Shown here: in pieces, positions 34,276 through 49,000 of the stretch
How positions within the stretch are numbered: the stretch's first letter is position 1
Layout: each line of letters begins with the position of its first letter
Source of the DNA: Gongronella butleri
Lineage: Eukaryota; Mucoromycota; Mucoromycetes; Mucorales; Cunninghamellaceae
DNA length: 64,000 bases
Direction of reading: 5' to 3'
Assembly (NCBI GenBank): GCA_025201375.1
Contig: JAIWZP010000001.1
Span: 854,501-918,500, forward strand
Program-made: the position numbers and the translations under genes
The notes under the pieces: model-generated
Seen by the model: only the letters and a program-made list of their open reading frames with translations
The model's database searches: none
Told to the model about the DNA's origin: nothing

Positions 34276-35262
34276 TTTATTACAGCATACTGTACCTATG
34301 ATATGATATCACACCGTGAGACGAGAAGCTGAAAGCGGGCCGGATCAAGAGTGTACAGTATGTACGATAAATCCAAAACGGATGAATACAGTATCGTGTT
34401 TTTCTCGAGCGTTTTGCTGATATTACTACTGATTAGTGATTATAGTATCATATGACATAACATTACAGTATACTGTAATTTTTTTGAAACGGATATTGGA
34501 CGACGCGATTCATGCTTGTACAGTAGCAGCATCCTCACCAAATTGAGAAGAGGTACAGTACTTGATATGAATGGCACGAAAATGACTAAAAATGCAAAAC
34601 ATCGTGCTTTCTGTAATTTTTTTTCTATGATACTGTATGATAGACCGTGGACGAGCCAATGTTATGCTACCGTATAAAATTGCGACTGATGACGCGCTCT
34701 ATGCAGTGCCGTGTACGCTCTATCATAGAAAGTCGCTTAGAAAGAATGATGCGCAATCTGCAAAAAGCTCAAAAAGCTTTTGCATGCCTCGCTTTAAGTG
34801 ATTGAGGGTCTTAAGTCGTCCCCTGAAAACATCAAACTTGAAGTAGAGGATGTGTTTTTTGTTCTTGGTGTGCGTTGGAGAGGATGGTCCAGCAGGGATG
34901 GATGCAAACTGAGAGACCGCGAAAATACATGGCTTTTAATTATTGGTCGTCTTTTTCTTCGGGTACGAAATTGATATGTGAAGGGATTTCAAAGACTATT
35001 ATACACTCCATGCAGTGCCATATTGTAAGTAATTGACAAGGTTGTCAAAGTATTAAAGGGATGAAAAATGCAAAAACGTCGAGTTGTCGCATTTCCAAGT
35101 ACCTTTTATGTCTGTGCTTTGCAGCTCGTGGCGGTCATCATTGGACGCGATCGCTGCAGGGCTGGCTGGCTGTCAAAAAAAAAAAAAAGCGGGGTAAAAA
35201 AGTCGGCTCGTTCCGCGGGTGGGGGGAACTTGTTCTCCCCTTTTTCTTTTTTATCGTCAACG
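34276..35262. other. Spacer upstream of PFK-2 gene
   Basis: The first 400 bases contain about eight further TA-NNN-TA motifs, including a TATGATATGATA run at about 34295. From 34740 to 35262 the motifs stop and the sequence becomes leader-like, ending in a T-rich stretch before the ATG at 35263. No other gene supported. Confidence 0.5.
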
Positions 35263-37748
<2,486 letters not shown>

Positions 37749-38275
37749 AAATGCCACGCGCTGGAGAGTGGAATTATATTTTATTCTATTTTTTTTGTTG
37801 TTCATGCATCATGAGAATTAAAATGAGCAAGGTTACGCATCCACCACTTGCTTTTGAACCGTTGTAAACAGACCACATGATACAAATCATTCTTTTGGCA
37901 ATCGGGTTGGCCAGGCCATCGTCATCCCCCCACCCGTGTCACCCGGTCGGAAGAGGCTGGTGACAGATGGCACTGTCAACGTCCAGTTGAGTTGTGCTAC
38001 TTTATTTTTTTATCTTGTTTTGTAAATGATGGAGAAAGAAAGAATGCTTTTTTTTATTTTGCCCTATGTTTTAATTTTTTTTGGCACACGTTTGGATGCA
38101 AGATATAAGAGTGGATATGACGATGAATGACGAGTGCTACGATGAAACTGTTTTTGAAAAAAAAAAGGAAAAGGTGGGCAGTGAAATGAGGGGAAAGGGG
38201 GTGATGACAGAAATGTCCATGAAAGAGGGGGCGCAAAGACGGCACCGAGGCCCAACAGCGCTACCAGACGCTAAT
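37749..38275. other. Spacer between convergent genes
   Basis: No supported frame. Holds poly-T/A runs near 38048 and 38158. Separates the PFK-2 stop from the stop of the small zinc-knuckle gene on the other strand. Confidence 0.5.
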
Positions 38276-38518
38276 TTATCTGAGCAAAGGACAGACAGCT
38301 CTCAGGTGGCCATACCTTCCACAATGACCGCTGGAAAAAAAAAGAACAAAAAAAAAAAAAAAAGCGACGCGTCAGAGATCTTTTTCAATTGATCAGCCGC
38401 CGAGCTTGCATAAATAAGCTTACCATTGGCCTCCGCTCGTGTTGATGGGTTTTGGTGGGTGGTAGCCATTCGTGGTCTGAGTGACAATGGCGGTCTTTGA
38501 TGGGCAGCAGGATTTCAT
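38276..38518 (-). CDS. Small CCHC zinc-knuckle protein, 49 aa
   Basis: Two exons, 38518-38424 and 38330-38276, joined by a 93-base GT-AG intron with a long T tract, in phase. The product starts MKSCCPSKTAIVTQ and ends with CGHCGRYGHLRAVCPLLR. The first Cys of the knuckle is created by the splice (TG|C), giving an exact C-x2-C-x4-H-x4-C zinc knuckle. Such knuckles bind single-stranded nucleic acid or protein partners. That the spliced frame, not the unspliced one, completes a perfect motif argues that the gene is real. No larger family assignment is possible; expression evidence is lacking. Confidence 0.5.
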
Positions 38519-39199
38519 GATGAATTGTCTGATTTTTGTTGTTATGATGGGCACTGGCGAAGGAACCAAGCTTTTTTTTTTCTTGGAAAGGAAGAAAAAT
38601 GACCATGAAAATGAGATGCCTTTATATAACTTTGGCGTGTGCGGCTTGAGACTTTTTTCTTTCTTTTTTTGCGCCTGTGGGAAACTTTTTGGCTTTTATT
38701 TACAATGTCATGTCAATCTTTTTTTTTTTTTTTTTTTTTTTTTTTGTGGGATTGACTTTCCAAACATGACGACGGGGTTATTGCAAATGAGGAAAAAAAA
38801 AAGTAGGACGCACACTTTTGTTTCTTGTTTACGGAGGATTGGCGTTGGTGGCAAAACGCACCTCCTTTCATGCATCAAGGACACACGGACATCCGTTTGG
38901 CATCGTAGTAGCGCCAAAAATAACCAACGGGGGGCGGGCCTGGACAAGCCAGCGAGGTCACAATGAACGCGCTTTCCAAATTGGAGACGCGACCCGGTGC
39001 ACGACGCGCACTTGCGCGTGGGCTCACGCTGCGAGGCAAAATGAGACAAAAGGGGGGGAGGGTGGGCCCAGGTACCAACTTTTTTTATTTTTATTGAATG
39101 CGATGGATGAAGATGTTATTGAGTACAAATTAAAGTTGCATGGTATGGCAGGTCGCATTTCTAAAACTAAATTCGCAAAAGAGAGCGAGTACACAGACT
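38519..39199. other. Spacer upstream of zinc-knuckle gene
   Basis: T run of about 25 bases near 38720-38745, then GC-rich sequence with several GACGCG/CGCGTC motifs around 38985-39030. No supported gene. Ends at the DUF202 stop codon. Confidence 0.5.
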
Positions 39200-40427
39200 T
39201 CAATTCTTGTCTGCAATGATCACAACAAACATGGCGACCAGCACCGCCAACACTGAGGCTGATCCGAGCAACACCGCGCCGCGGCTCGCCGGGAATTGAT
39301 TCTGCGTCATGGCATATTGCGCGTGGAAATAGCGTGCATTGGCAAAGTACAAAAACACAATGCTCAGGCCCACAAAGGTGCCGCCAAGCGCCTTGCCGAT
39401 CAGCTTCTTGTTGCCACCAAGCTCGCTGGAATTCAATTCGTACAATTGGGTGATGGCTAAAGGATAAAAGAAAAAAAAAGAAAAAAAAAGGCTTGTGTCA
39501 CTCGATGTTTGCAATGCAAACAAACAATACACCCAAAACGATTGCCGCCCCTCGATGACCCTTCCCTCCTTCAATCGATGTGTCTCGTCTCACTTTTTGA
39601 TCGCATCACATCGCATCGATGCGAATTTTGTTTGCCTTTTGTTTTCTTTTTTTTTTCCCAAGGGCCATCGTGTCGCGTCTTTTGTCTTCCCATCCCAATC
39701 GATTTACCTACGCCCACCGTGATGAGTGACAGAGACGTTCGCAGCCATGCCAAAAAAGTGCGTTCGTTTGCTACACAAAAACATAAAAAAAAAGAAAATT
39801 AGGCGCTTTGGGCGTCTCAATTGGCGCCTCCCCCCTCTTTGTCTCGCCTCACCCACCCCCCTTCCCTGCACATGTTTTCCCCCGGGTCACCTTTGCCTTG
39901 TTTGATGTTTTATTGGAGGGGGGTGGCAAAGGCTCTTTTTTTCTCACTCTTTGGCCCCCCCTTTCTCCTTTTTTTTCGGTTTCTGCGCCAACCTGGTCCC
40001 CAGACCACCTCTTCTCCAACACTCATTTACCTAAATGGTCACGGGCAACACTTGCTTTGTTTTCCAGAAGCCACGACATGGAAAGTCGTTTATACCAAAA
40101 CTTGATCCAATTGTTTTTGAGGGGCCGGCCTGACCCGGAAGGCTCGGTCATTGTTTGTTCGTGGTATTCCGAGCGCATTTGGTCTTTTTCTTTGTTGGTC
40201 TTTGTGCGCACGAGGAAGGGCAAGGGGAATTCAGTGAGCATTTGTTGATCTGGCTGTGTGGAAGTCGTGCTTGTTATGGAAGCGGCGTCGTCGCCCTGTG
40301 CACCGTCCCGTTGTGACTTTGCGTAGCTCTGCTGTTGCTTGGGCGAGCTGCTGCTGTGGCTGCTGAGACTGTGTCGGCTGCTATTGTCTGTGGATGGCAT
40401 GTCCGTGGGTGCAACAAGGTCCGCCAT
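39200..40427 (-). CDS. DUF202-domain membrane protein
   Basis: Three exons in phase: 40427-40031, 39770-39708 and 39456-39200; about 238 aa. Residues 1-130 are Ser/Gln/Asp-rich and probably disordered, ending in a basic segment. ARDHLANERTFLAWLRTSLSLITVGVA is a textbook DUF202 (PF02656) opening. Two more hydrophobic helices follow (ALGGTFVGLSIVFLYFANARYF; AVLLGSASVLAVLVAMFVVII). DUF202 is shared with Vtc1 of the vacuolar polyphosphate polymerase complex and bacterial YidH. Here there is no SPX or polymerase domain, so only membrane location can be claimed. The N-terminal extension is longer than in Vtc1. Confidence 0.85.
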
Positions 40428-41595
40428 GATGGTTAAGAAAGAAGAAAAAAGGAAAAAGAGAGCGGATTGTCGACGAGCGCCATACTTTTTTTTTTATTTT
40501 TTTTTTTTTATTTTTTACCCGCTCGCAGCAACAGCAGGGTGGAGCGAGAGAAAAAAAAATCATTGAATCCTTTAGCGCTGACTGTTCGGAGAAAAACCTT
40601 ATTTTTCGGCCAGCACACCTATGATTGCCGTTTTTCATGATTCATGATTCATGATTTACGGCAGAAAATAAAAAGAGTTGGGAAATGCAGAAAGAAGCGA
40701 CAAAAAATAGGGATGATGGGTCATTTATGCAAGCTGCGATCATGCAACGATCAGGTTTGCATAAAGATGGCATCATCGCCTTGCGCCATCATTGGCATCG
40801 CTTTGGCGGCCAGCCGGGGGGCAAGGGGGTCTTTTTCGCTTATGCCATCCTTAAAAAACTCCGCTTGTTTCACCTCAAAAACAGAAAAAAAGACGCGGCG
40901 GCGGCCACCTCTCCCTTTTTAAACCCTCACGTGGCCCATTGGATGGAGGCGTGTCACGTAGATCGGTGTTCAAGTTCAACGCAAATGGATCCATTGCCAT
41001 GGCTCGCGTCGCTCGGGATGGAACGGAGCATAGGCTTATGATTGCAGGTGTCCTTTTTCCCTCGTTTTTTCTTTTTTCTCTTTTCTTACCTGTGTTTTGT
41101 GGCCCCCTCTTATCTTTTTGTGTTTCTGTTGCTGGCAACACGAGGAGTTCGTGGCCAGCACTAGTTCATGCCATTGGTGCGCCGGCCTTGGCGCCTTGCA
41201 TCGCAGAATACCCTGTCACCCCCTTGAAAATTCTGCACGCATGACCACAGATCGTCGCTAGCAACATCCCGGGAATGTGTGTGAGTTGTTGTGGGTGCGC
41301 GAGCGCGCGTGCGTGCGCGCGTGCGTCATTGACATTATTTATTTGCTCCGTGCCACCTCCCACCACCTGCATTGGCCACGGAAAACATCACAAACTCGAG
41401 GCACATGATCCAGGGACCGCATCGCGTGCCTGAATTGAACAATCCATTGCCTCGCTGCTCCCCTTTTTTCTTTCTCCGCGAGTGCAAGCTCTTTCATGTC
41501 GCACACATAATTATGCAACCGATTTTGAGCGAATTTATTCATAATGTACAAAATTGAGATGAAAATACACCAATTGCGATAGTCCAGGCTTCCAT
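40428..41595. other. Spacer; includes alternating purine-pyrimidine tract
   Basis: No supported gene, though 40945-41047 encodes a short coding-like peptide without recognisable homology. The stretch 41140-41240 resembles 43780-43880 (TTCATGCCATT..GCGCC), suggesting it is part of the duplicated Tvp18 block. 41295-41326 is an alternating GTGCGCG tract. Confidence 0.4.
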
Positions 41596-43464
41596 TTAAA
41601 CGATTCTGTCCATCGTGCCACCGAGCACCCTGAAAAATAAAAGGCGTGGGGTGAGCACAACCCATGCCTGATGCTCAATTCAGTCTCAACACGCTTTTTT
41701 TCTTACCTCGAGCTAGCAAAAGGCTGACCCAACATGCCCGCAGCAACTGCACAACAACAAAAAGATACAGGTTAAGTGATTCAGTTCGTCATCTTTGCTC
41801 AGGCGTGTTTTTTTTTCGAGCGGCAATGCCAATCCAGCACGTATCAGCGTTTCACGCGATACAAAAGCAATCACTGTGCGATCAGCCACGCATCCAATGG
41901 CACTTACGGTAGCAGAGGCAGGTCAGTATCAACGCGACAGCGGGCGCAATTAATGGTGTTGGGCCATTGAGAATGTTTGACAGGAACATCACCACGGAAA
42001 ACCTGTAGAAGTCCGAAAATAACCTCTTTTGAGTACATGCACGGGCCCAATGCCGTGGATGGTAGCTTACACAAGGTACATGATGGAACGAAGAATGCAA
42101 TGCTCATAGAATAAAAGCATCGAGTTGCTAAAATTTCAAAACAAAAAAAAAAACGAGAAAGCAAGATGTACATTAGCCATCGTCAGCAAGAAGCACTGCA
42201 AAAAAAAAAAAAAAAAAAAGGAGCGGATCAGGTGCGCTCATGCAGGTAGCCTTACACTGCACGAGTCCTCGGTAGCACCTGAATTGCAGGGGGAAAAAAA
42301 AGCAAAAAAAGAGGGAAAAAAGAAGCAAAAGTGAGTAAAAGTGAACCATGGGCATTGAATTGCGAATCTATTACCCTGAGAGTAAGAGGCACCTCCACAA
42401 ACACCAGAATAATCGCAATGACCCTGTTGCAAAAGATAAGAATAAGGGTCAAAAATGTCACATGACTTGTCAACTAGAGTCGTACCAGCCAACAACGCTG
42501 AACACGACGTGATCAAGAAAACCCACAATGCCCAAGACAATCAGCACTAAGACAATGTGTTAGAAGGGACCCATTGGATATGACTTGCACAAGGAGAAAC
42601 TTACAAACAATGGAAAGAATGCCCATCCTGGCAAAAAGTAAGAAAAAAAGTGAGTGTATGCGTGCGCCGAGCCACAATTGCTGAGTCGTTTTGGTATGCA
42701 TGCCCTCCGTTTTTCACTCTCACTCTCTATGACACGCAAAAAAAGTATCATCATCGCCCTTTTTTGTTTCGCTGTTTCGACGCGCCGCCTCGTTTAATTG
42801 TCAAAAGACGTGTTTTCGCGAGCCCGACCGTCTTGCAAGAAGTCTTCGCCAATCTCCGCTCTGATGGAGAGACGCGTCCCGCTCGCCCAATTCCATCCAT
42901 ATTGACTTACCACTGGCCGTAAAACGAAAAATTCATTGATTTTGCGCCGCCAAACAATTTTTCGTTGTGTTTGGGCTGTTCGATGGCCTCGTGGGCCAGT
43001 TGTGGCTGATATTGGTTGGTCGGTCTGTATTGCTGGACGTTGTCCGGCATCAATTGCGCTTGAGTATTGTCGGAAGGCGGTGAATAGTGGTAGTGGACGG
43101 GCTCGGGCGACATTTGTAGTTGTTGTGACTGAGAATAGTCGGAAGACGCGTAATGGCTGGCGTCGGGCATCACTTGCGCCTGTGGTGCGCTGGGTGGTGT
43201 GTAGTAATCGGCGGCATTCGGCATCGGTTGCATTGGAAGAAGATGGTTGGGCGGCGTGTAATGTTGGTGGACAGGCTCAGGCATCATTTGCGTGTGAGGC
43301 GGATGAGCATGGCTGGCTGACGCGTCGTGATCGGCAGCGTCGGGCTTCATCTGCGCCTGAAGATGGCTGGCAGGCGCCTGATCATCGACAGCATCGGGTT
43401 TCAATGGCATTGAAAGCGGTACGGAAGGCGTCTGGCCATCAGCAGCGTCTGGTTTCATTGGCAT
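41596..43464 (-). CDS. Tvp18-like Golgi membrane protein with repetitive N-terminal extension
   Basis: Nine exons: 43464-42911, 42627-42605, 42546-42486, 42423-42375, 42278-42256, 42127-42071, 42002-41908, 41746-41707, 41629-41596; about 311 aa. Residues 170-311 follow the Tvp18 plan: KSMNFSFYGQW, then four hydrophobic helices (LLIVLGIVGFLDHVVFSVVGW, VIAIILVFVEVPL, SIMYLVFSVVMFLSN, PLIAPAVALILTCLCY). Residues 1-167 are a Pro/Met/His/Gln-rich extension of degenerate repeats around QMKPDAAD and MPEPVHxHYTPP, absent from the neighbour copy. Seven internal exons have the same lengths as in the copy at 44147-45600, proving tandem duplication. Tvp18 sits in late Golgi membranes in yeast. Confidence 0.8.
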
Positions 43465-44146
43465 TGGAAAGATTTAACAAGGAAAAGAAAGGATAAACGG
43501 GCCAAGGCGACTTTTTCTGAAAAAAATGGGAGAAAAAATGCAAGATCTGGTGCAACCTCGGAGCCCTGTGCCACTCTCGTCCCTTGACCCAAAGACATGG
43601 CCCGTCCTTTTTTTTTTTTTTTTTTTAGCAGGGTTTCCACGGCAATTGCACTGACCTGCGGCCGTGGGCGTTGCCATCTTGGATCATGCAACGAACGTCA
43701 TTGGTAAATTTTACATGCATCGGAGCTCGGCTTTCCAATTGCCGTCTTTTTTTTCTTTTTTTGTTACGAGCGTCCTTCCAGGACTCGCTTTCATTCGCAG
43801 TCGATGCCGACATGAGCATGGTGCGCGTGGCGTCACTTGTTCATGCCATTTGCCGCGCCATTGCGCCACATTGCCCTGTCATCCCTTGTTTTGCTGTCCA
43901 AACAGCGAAACACATGATCCACGGAGTCCCTCTTGGCGTCTCCATGCCTCTCTTCTCCGTGCCCCATCCGCCATTGGCGCTTGTGGGTGGCTCCTCGCTC
44001 TGAATGGCCACGGAAGGCAAATTTTGCCACGCCACGCCAAGAATTGGCTCTTTCACCTCACACTTTGATTATGCAGCTGATGCTGGAATTTATCATGGAT
44101 TGTACTGTACAAAAATAAGAGATGAAAATACACCAGACGGGTCGTT
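43465..44146. other. Spacer between tandem Tvp18 genes
   Basis: No supported gene. Parts (TCATGCAACG..GTCATT near 43685; TTCATGCCATTTGCC near 43840) have counterparts at 45860 and 41160, consistent with duplication of the whole gene block. One TACTGTA lies at about 44103, the only one seen close to a gene 3' end in this region. Confidence 0.45.
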
Positions 44147-45600
44147 TTACACGACATTGTCCACACCAGTGCCACCGAGCACTCTGAAAACAAAGAAAAA
44201 AATGGGATCAGTCTCCTTGCTTTTTTTTTTTTTACATTCCGTCTCGACGCGCTCCTTTTTCTTACCTCGAGCTAGCAAAGGCCTGGCCCATGACGGCAGC
44301 AGCGCCTGTGCATCAAAAACAAAAGAAAACGATGAGTGGCGCGATCTTGTCATTTTTGCCAAGCACGCTGCCCAATGCGCGTCTTTTTCTTTTTTTCTCG
44401 TGTCACATGCATGGCCCCGCGCGTCCTCGGGTGCGCCAAGCGATGCTCAGCGTGCAACGGGAGCCAGCGTTCGCAGCCACGCGTTCAATGAGCAAACTTA
44501 CAATAACAGATGGCGGCAATCAGCAAGGCGACAGCAGCAGCGATCAAGGGAGTGGCGCCATTGAGAAGGTTGGACAAGAACATGACCACGGCAAACCTAG
44601 CGAGATCACTTGTGAGCACAACTCGCAAACCCAAAAACGGCGCGCAACTCAACAAAAAAGCTTACACAAGGTACATGGCCGCGCGGAAGTAGCAGTTCTC
44701 AAAGTACGCGAGGAACGAGTCCCTATTTAAAAAAAAAAAAAATAGAGACACATCAGTGCTTGCCCAACAGCGTAAAAACCAGGAGCAAAAAAAAACTTAC
44801 AACTTGGGGCTCGTGGGGCACATCTAAATCGTAAAAAAAAAACGAAAAAACAATAAAAACAGTGGGTCATGAGCCATGAACCGTTCCGAACATCATGCAG
44901 TAACGCATCCTTTCCTACCTTCATACACAGAGGCACCTCTACAAGCACCAGGAGGAACGCAATCACCCTTTGAAAATAGAGAAAGAGAAAAAAAAACGTA
45001 TAAACGCCCCCATTGTGCCCATTGTGCGCCAAATTGCACCAATATTGCTCCAGTGCGACCCCACGGTGGTCATATTTCCTTACCAGCCGACAATACTGAA
45101 CACGACGTGGCCGGGGAGACCCACAATGCCCAAAGCAATCAGCACTAAAATGACGATTTAGCAACAATACTCGTAAAACACCCCAATGACCCCACTTACA
45201 GATGATCGAGATGATACCCATCCTAGCAAGAGTAAAAAAAAAAAAAGAGTGAGAACTTGTGCCAAGACACCCTTGCCGAGTCGCCACGGCCCGTCAATTC
45301 CTTCATGAAGCGCAAAATAATAGCTAAAAAATAAAACGCATCCCACATCCATTCCATGCATTTCGGTGCCCTTTTGCCCATTTTCTCCATTGTTTCGACG
45401 AGGTGTCCCCACGACAACAACATGAAACACGCACTTCTTGGCCCACTCTTTCCCGCGCGTCCAGCTTCTCTTATCGTTTTTTTTTAAACGGCACTCAACA
45501 CGAGCAAAGGACCTGTGCACCGCGTCCAATTCACCCAATTCACTTACCACTGGCCGTAGAGGGAAAAGTTCATCGATTTCGCTTCGTCAAAGCAGCCCAT
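44147..45600 (-). CDS. TVP18: Tvp18-like Golgi membrane protein
   Basis: Nine exons in phase: 45600-45548, 45222-45200, 45144-45084, 44967-44919, 44823-44801, 44722-44666, 44596-44502, 44305-44266, 44183-44147; 145 aa. Starts MGCFDEAKSMNFSLYGQW, the Tvp18 signature (yeast has an equivalent NFSLYGRW). Helices follow at LLIALGIVGLPGHVVFSIVGW, VIAFLLVLVEVPLCM, AAMYLVFAVVMFLSNLLNG and LIAAAVALLIAAICYC, with the conserved KMCPTSPK loop. Yeast Tvp18 is a Tlg2-vesicle/late Golgi protein of 167 aa; molecular role is poorly known. Three exons are only 23-40 bases. Divergent from the ABC transporter. Confidence 0.85.
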
Positions 45601-46012
45601 ATTATACACGTAAAGATGTTTTAAAAGAACAAAGAAAAGAAAAAAAAGGAAAATCGGGCCGCCAAGGCGGCCTAGCACAGAAAAAAAAAAAAAAAAAAGC
45701 GAGCGAGACAAGATCTCAACTCCGATCGATGCGCTTCTGGCGTTTTTGTGTCACCTGGTTGGCCCAAAAGGCATGAGCACCCGCCAACCCTTTTTTAATC
45801 TTTTGTGTTTTTGGCCACGCCGCTCGGCTGGGTGCTCGGCCGTGGTACCATCTCGGTTCATGCAACGTCATTGACATCTCTTGCCGCGTGAATTGTATAT
45901 AAAAAATAAAAAAAGAGTCAATGCATCGAGAACAAGCATTTTTTTCATTTTTTCTTCATATTTTTCATTTTTTTTTTCTCTCGCTCTCATTTTGTATTGT
46001 TTCTTGGCGCCG
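45601..46012. other. Divergent promoter region, TVP18 / ABC transporter
   Basis: 412-base spacer with an A18 run near 45681 and a T-rich leader before the ATG at 46013. No coding sequence supported. Confidence 0.55.
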
Positions 46013-49000
46013 ATGGAACAAGAAAAGGCAAAGGAAAAGGTCAAAACAATTGCGATTTACCAATTGTTTCGGTTTGCGACGAAAAAGGATTTATTTTTGA
46101 TGAGCATTGGTGCGCTCAGCTCGATTGGCCTTGGCGCGCTGCATCCAGGCAGTGTGCTCATCTTTGGGCGTCTGCTAGGCAATATGGAGATGCTTGACGC
46201 GTCGCACATTGTGGCCACGGCGCATCCATTGGTGCTTGGGCTCGTTGTGCTGGGCACGTGCGCGCTTGTGCTTGCATACGTGTCGAATTGCGTGTGGGTG
46301 AGCTGCGGCGAGCGGCAGGCGCGCAAGATTCGGCTTGCCTTTGTGCATTCGATCTTACACCAAGACATGGCGTGGTTTGATCAAGCGGGTGAAGGATCGC
46401 TGACGACTCGGCTCGTGGCGGACACGCAGAGGATCCAGGACGGCATGAGCGAGAAATTCGGGTTGTTATTGACGGCCATTGCGCAGTTTGTTACGGGCAT
46501 TGTGATTGCTTTTGTGACCAGTTGGCGATTATCGGTCATCATGCTTGCTACCGTGCCCGTTCTGGCTCTCTTTGGCAGTGTGATGCTCATGCTGATTACG
46601 CGGCACACGGTGCGCGCCCAAGACGCGTATGCCGACGCGGGCGGACTTGCAGAACAGGTATTTTCGGGCATTCGTACTGTTTACGCGTTCCAATTGCAAG
46701 CGCGATTCGCAGACAAATACGAAAAAGTGCTCAGCAAGGCGTGGCGTGCAGGCGTCAAGCGCGCAATCGTGACCGGGTCCGGTTATGGCGGATTCATGTT
46801 CATTTTATTTGCAACTTACGCGCTTGCCTTTTGGTACGGCGCACGTCTCGTGCACGACGGCGTCATTCGTGGCCCCACGGTCTTTGTCGTGTTCATGGCC
46901 ATGGTCATGGGCGCCATGGCCGTGCTCAATGTGCCGCCCAACCTTTCCGCAGTGGCCAGCGCCAAGGCAACCGCCACCAAGATTTTCGCCACCATTGATC
47001 GCAAGCCAGAAATTGCACACGACGACACGCTCCCGCCGCCACCATTGCCATCCAAAGGAGACATCGACTTTCGGCACATCGCCTTTGCTTACCCGACGCG
47101 CCCTGACGTGCCCATCCTGCATGATTTCTCATTGCGGATCCGACCAGGCATGACTGTCGCCCTCGTGGGCACATCCGGATCCGGCAAATCCACCGTCTTC
47201 CAGCTCTTGCAGCGCTTTTATGACCCGGCGCGAGGCAACATCCGCCTCGACGGCGTCCATCTGCACCAATGGCCCCTACATTTGCTGCGCCACCAAATTG
47301 GCATCGTGTCCCAGGAACCCGTGCTCTTCAACATGACCATACGCGAGAACTTGTGCCTTGGCACCACATGGCCCACCTCGGCCATCGCATCGTCGTCTGA
47401 AAAGGAAGAAGGCGACAAAAATCGCACCCAGCTCGACTTTTCCCACGTCACCGACGATCAGCTCATCCACGCATGCAAGCAATGCCACTGCCACGAATTT
47501 ATATCCAAGCTGCCCGACGGCTACGACACCATGATCCAGAGCTCCATGCTCTCAGGGGGTCAAAAACAGCGCATCGCCATCGCACGCGCTATTCTCAAAA
47601 ACCCGCCCATTCTGCTCTTGGACGAGGTAGGTCCAGAAAAAGACGAAAATGAAAAAAAAGAAAAAACGGCAATTGGGCCACTCTGACCATTCTCCCCCCC
47701 CCTTTTTTTTGCCTGTTTGCCTTCTTTTATTTTTTTATTTTGGTCATTTTTGCGCCTCTTTTTCTCTTTTCGTTGTTTGTTTTCCTTATCTTGCAGGCAA
47801 CATCTGCCCTGGACACCCAATCGGAGCGTCTGGTGCAAAAGGCGCTTGAAGCCGCGTCGGACAATCGCACAACTTTGGTGATTGCCCATCGTTTGTCGAC
47901 CATTCGCAATGCTGACATGATTGTTGTCATGGACAAGGGCCGCGTGGTCGAGCAGGGCACGCACCACTCGCTGTTGCAATCCAATGGCGTGTATGCGTCC
48001 CTTGTCGCTAAGCAGTCCATCTCAACGAAACGCAAAACGACAAATGTGAAGGATGGCAACGTCGACAGTAACGATAACAATGATAACGATGATGAGGGGC
48101 ACGTCGACGACACCGTCGTGGCCGATGATGAGGATGAGGACGACGAAAAGCGAGAGAAAGAGCCAATTTTCGATCCACGGCCCACGAGTTACACTGGCAT
48201 GATTGCTGCGGCAGCATCGCGCGCTCAAAAGGCGCGTCAGGGCAGATACTCGACTGGGATGATGATGAATGCCAACCGTGTGCGTCCTGCAACCATGGCA
48301 GCCGCAGAAACAGCGCAAAACGCCATTGCCGAAGAAGAAATCCATGAAAATGCGCACAACAATGCATCAAACGTGCGCGCACGCGTGTCCTACCGCAACA
48401 GTAGCACCGTGGACCCCTACCGGTTGTCTGTGCATCGCATGAGCGCCATTCTCAACCCCATGTCGCCCAATCTCACTTCATCTGCATGGTACGAGACAAA
48501 TTCGCCTCAAACAGAAATGATACCCGCGCGACCCGTCCAGCCGCGCCAACGACAACGACAACGACCGCAGAGAAATGCTACCGTGCCAATACCACGGCGG
48601 TCGTTGCACGACAGAGGCACCGATCCCATGGAAATCGACGTTGACGACGACAATGACGAAAACGACGACGCAAACGACGCAAATGACGAAGTAAGCGCGC
48701 CTAATTTGCACACGATGCTGCGCGTGCTTCGAACCATGCGCCCGGAATGGCCATTGCTCGCTGGCGGCTGTTTGTGCGCAAGCATCAGCGGCACCATCTT
48801 TCCATTGTACGCCCTGCTCTTTGGCTCCGTCACCGCATCCGTCCTAGGCCCCGATTTCGGGCAAAAGACCTACGGACCCCTCGAGGGACCCAATTATTAC
48901 GCATTCCTCTTTGTCATGCTGGGCATTGCCGCCTTCATCGGCTTTTTCGGTCAAACCTTCTTTTTCGAGGTGGCTGGCGAACGCTACACGCAGAGATTGC

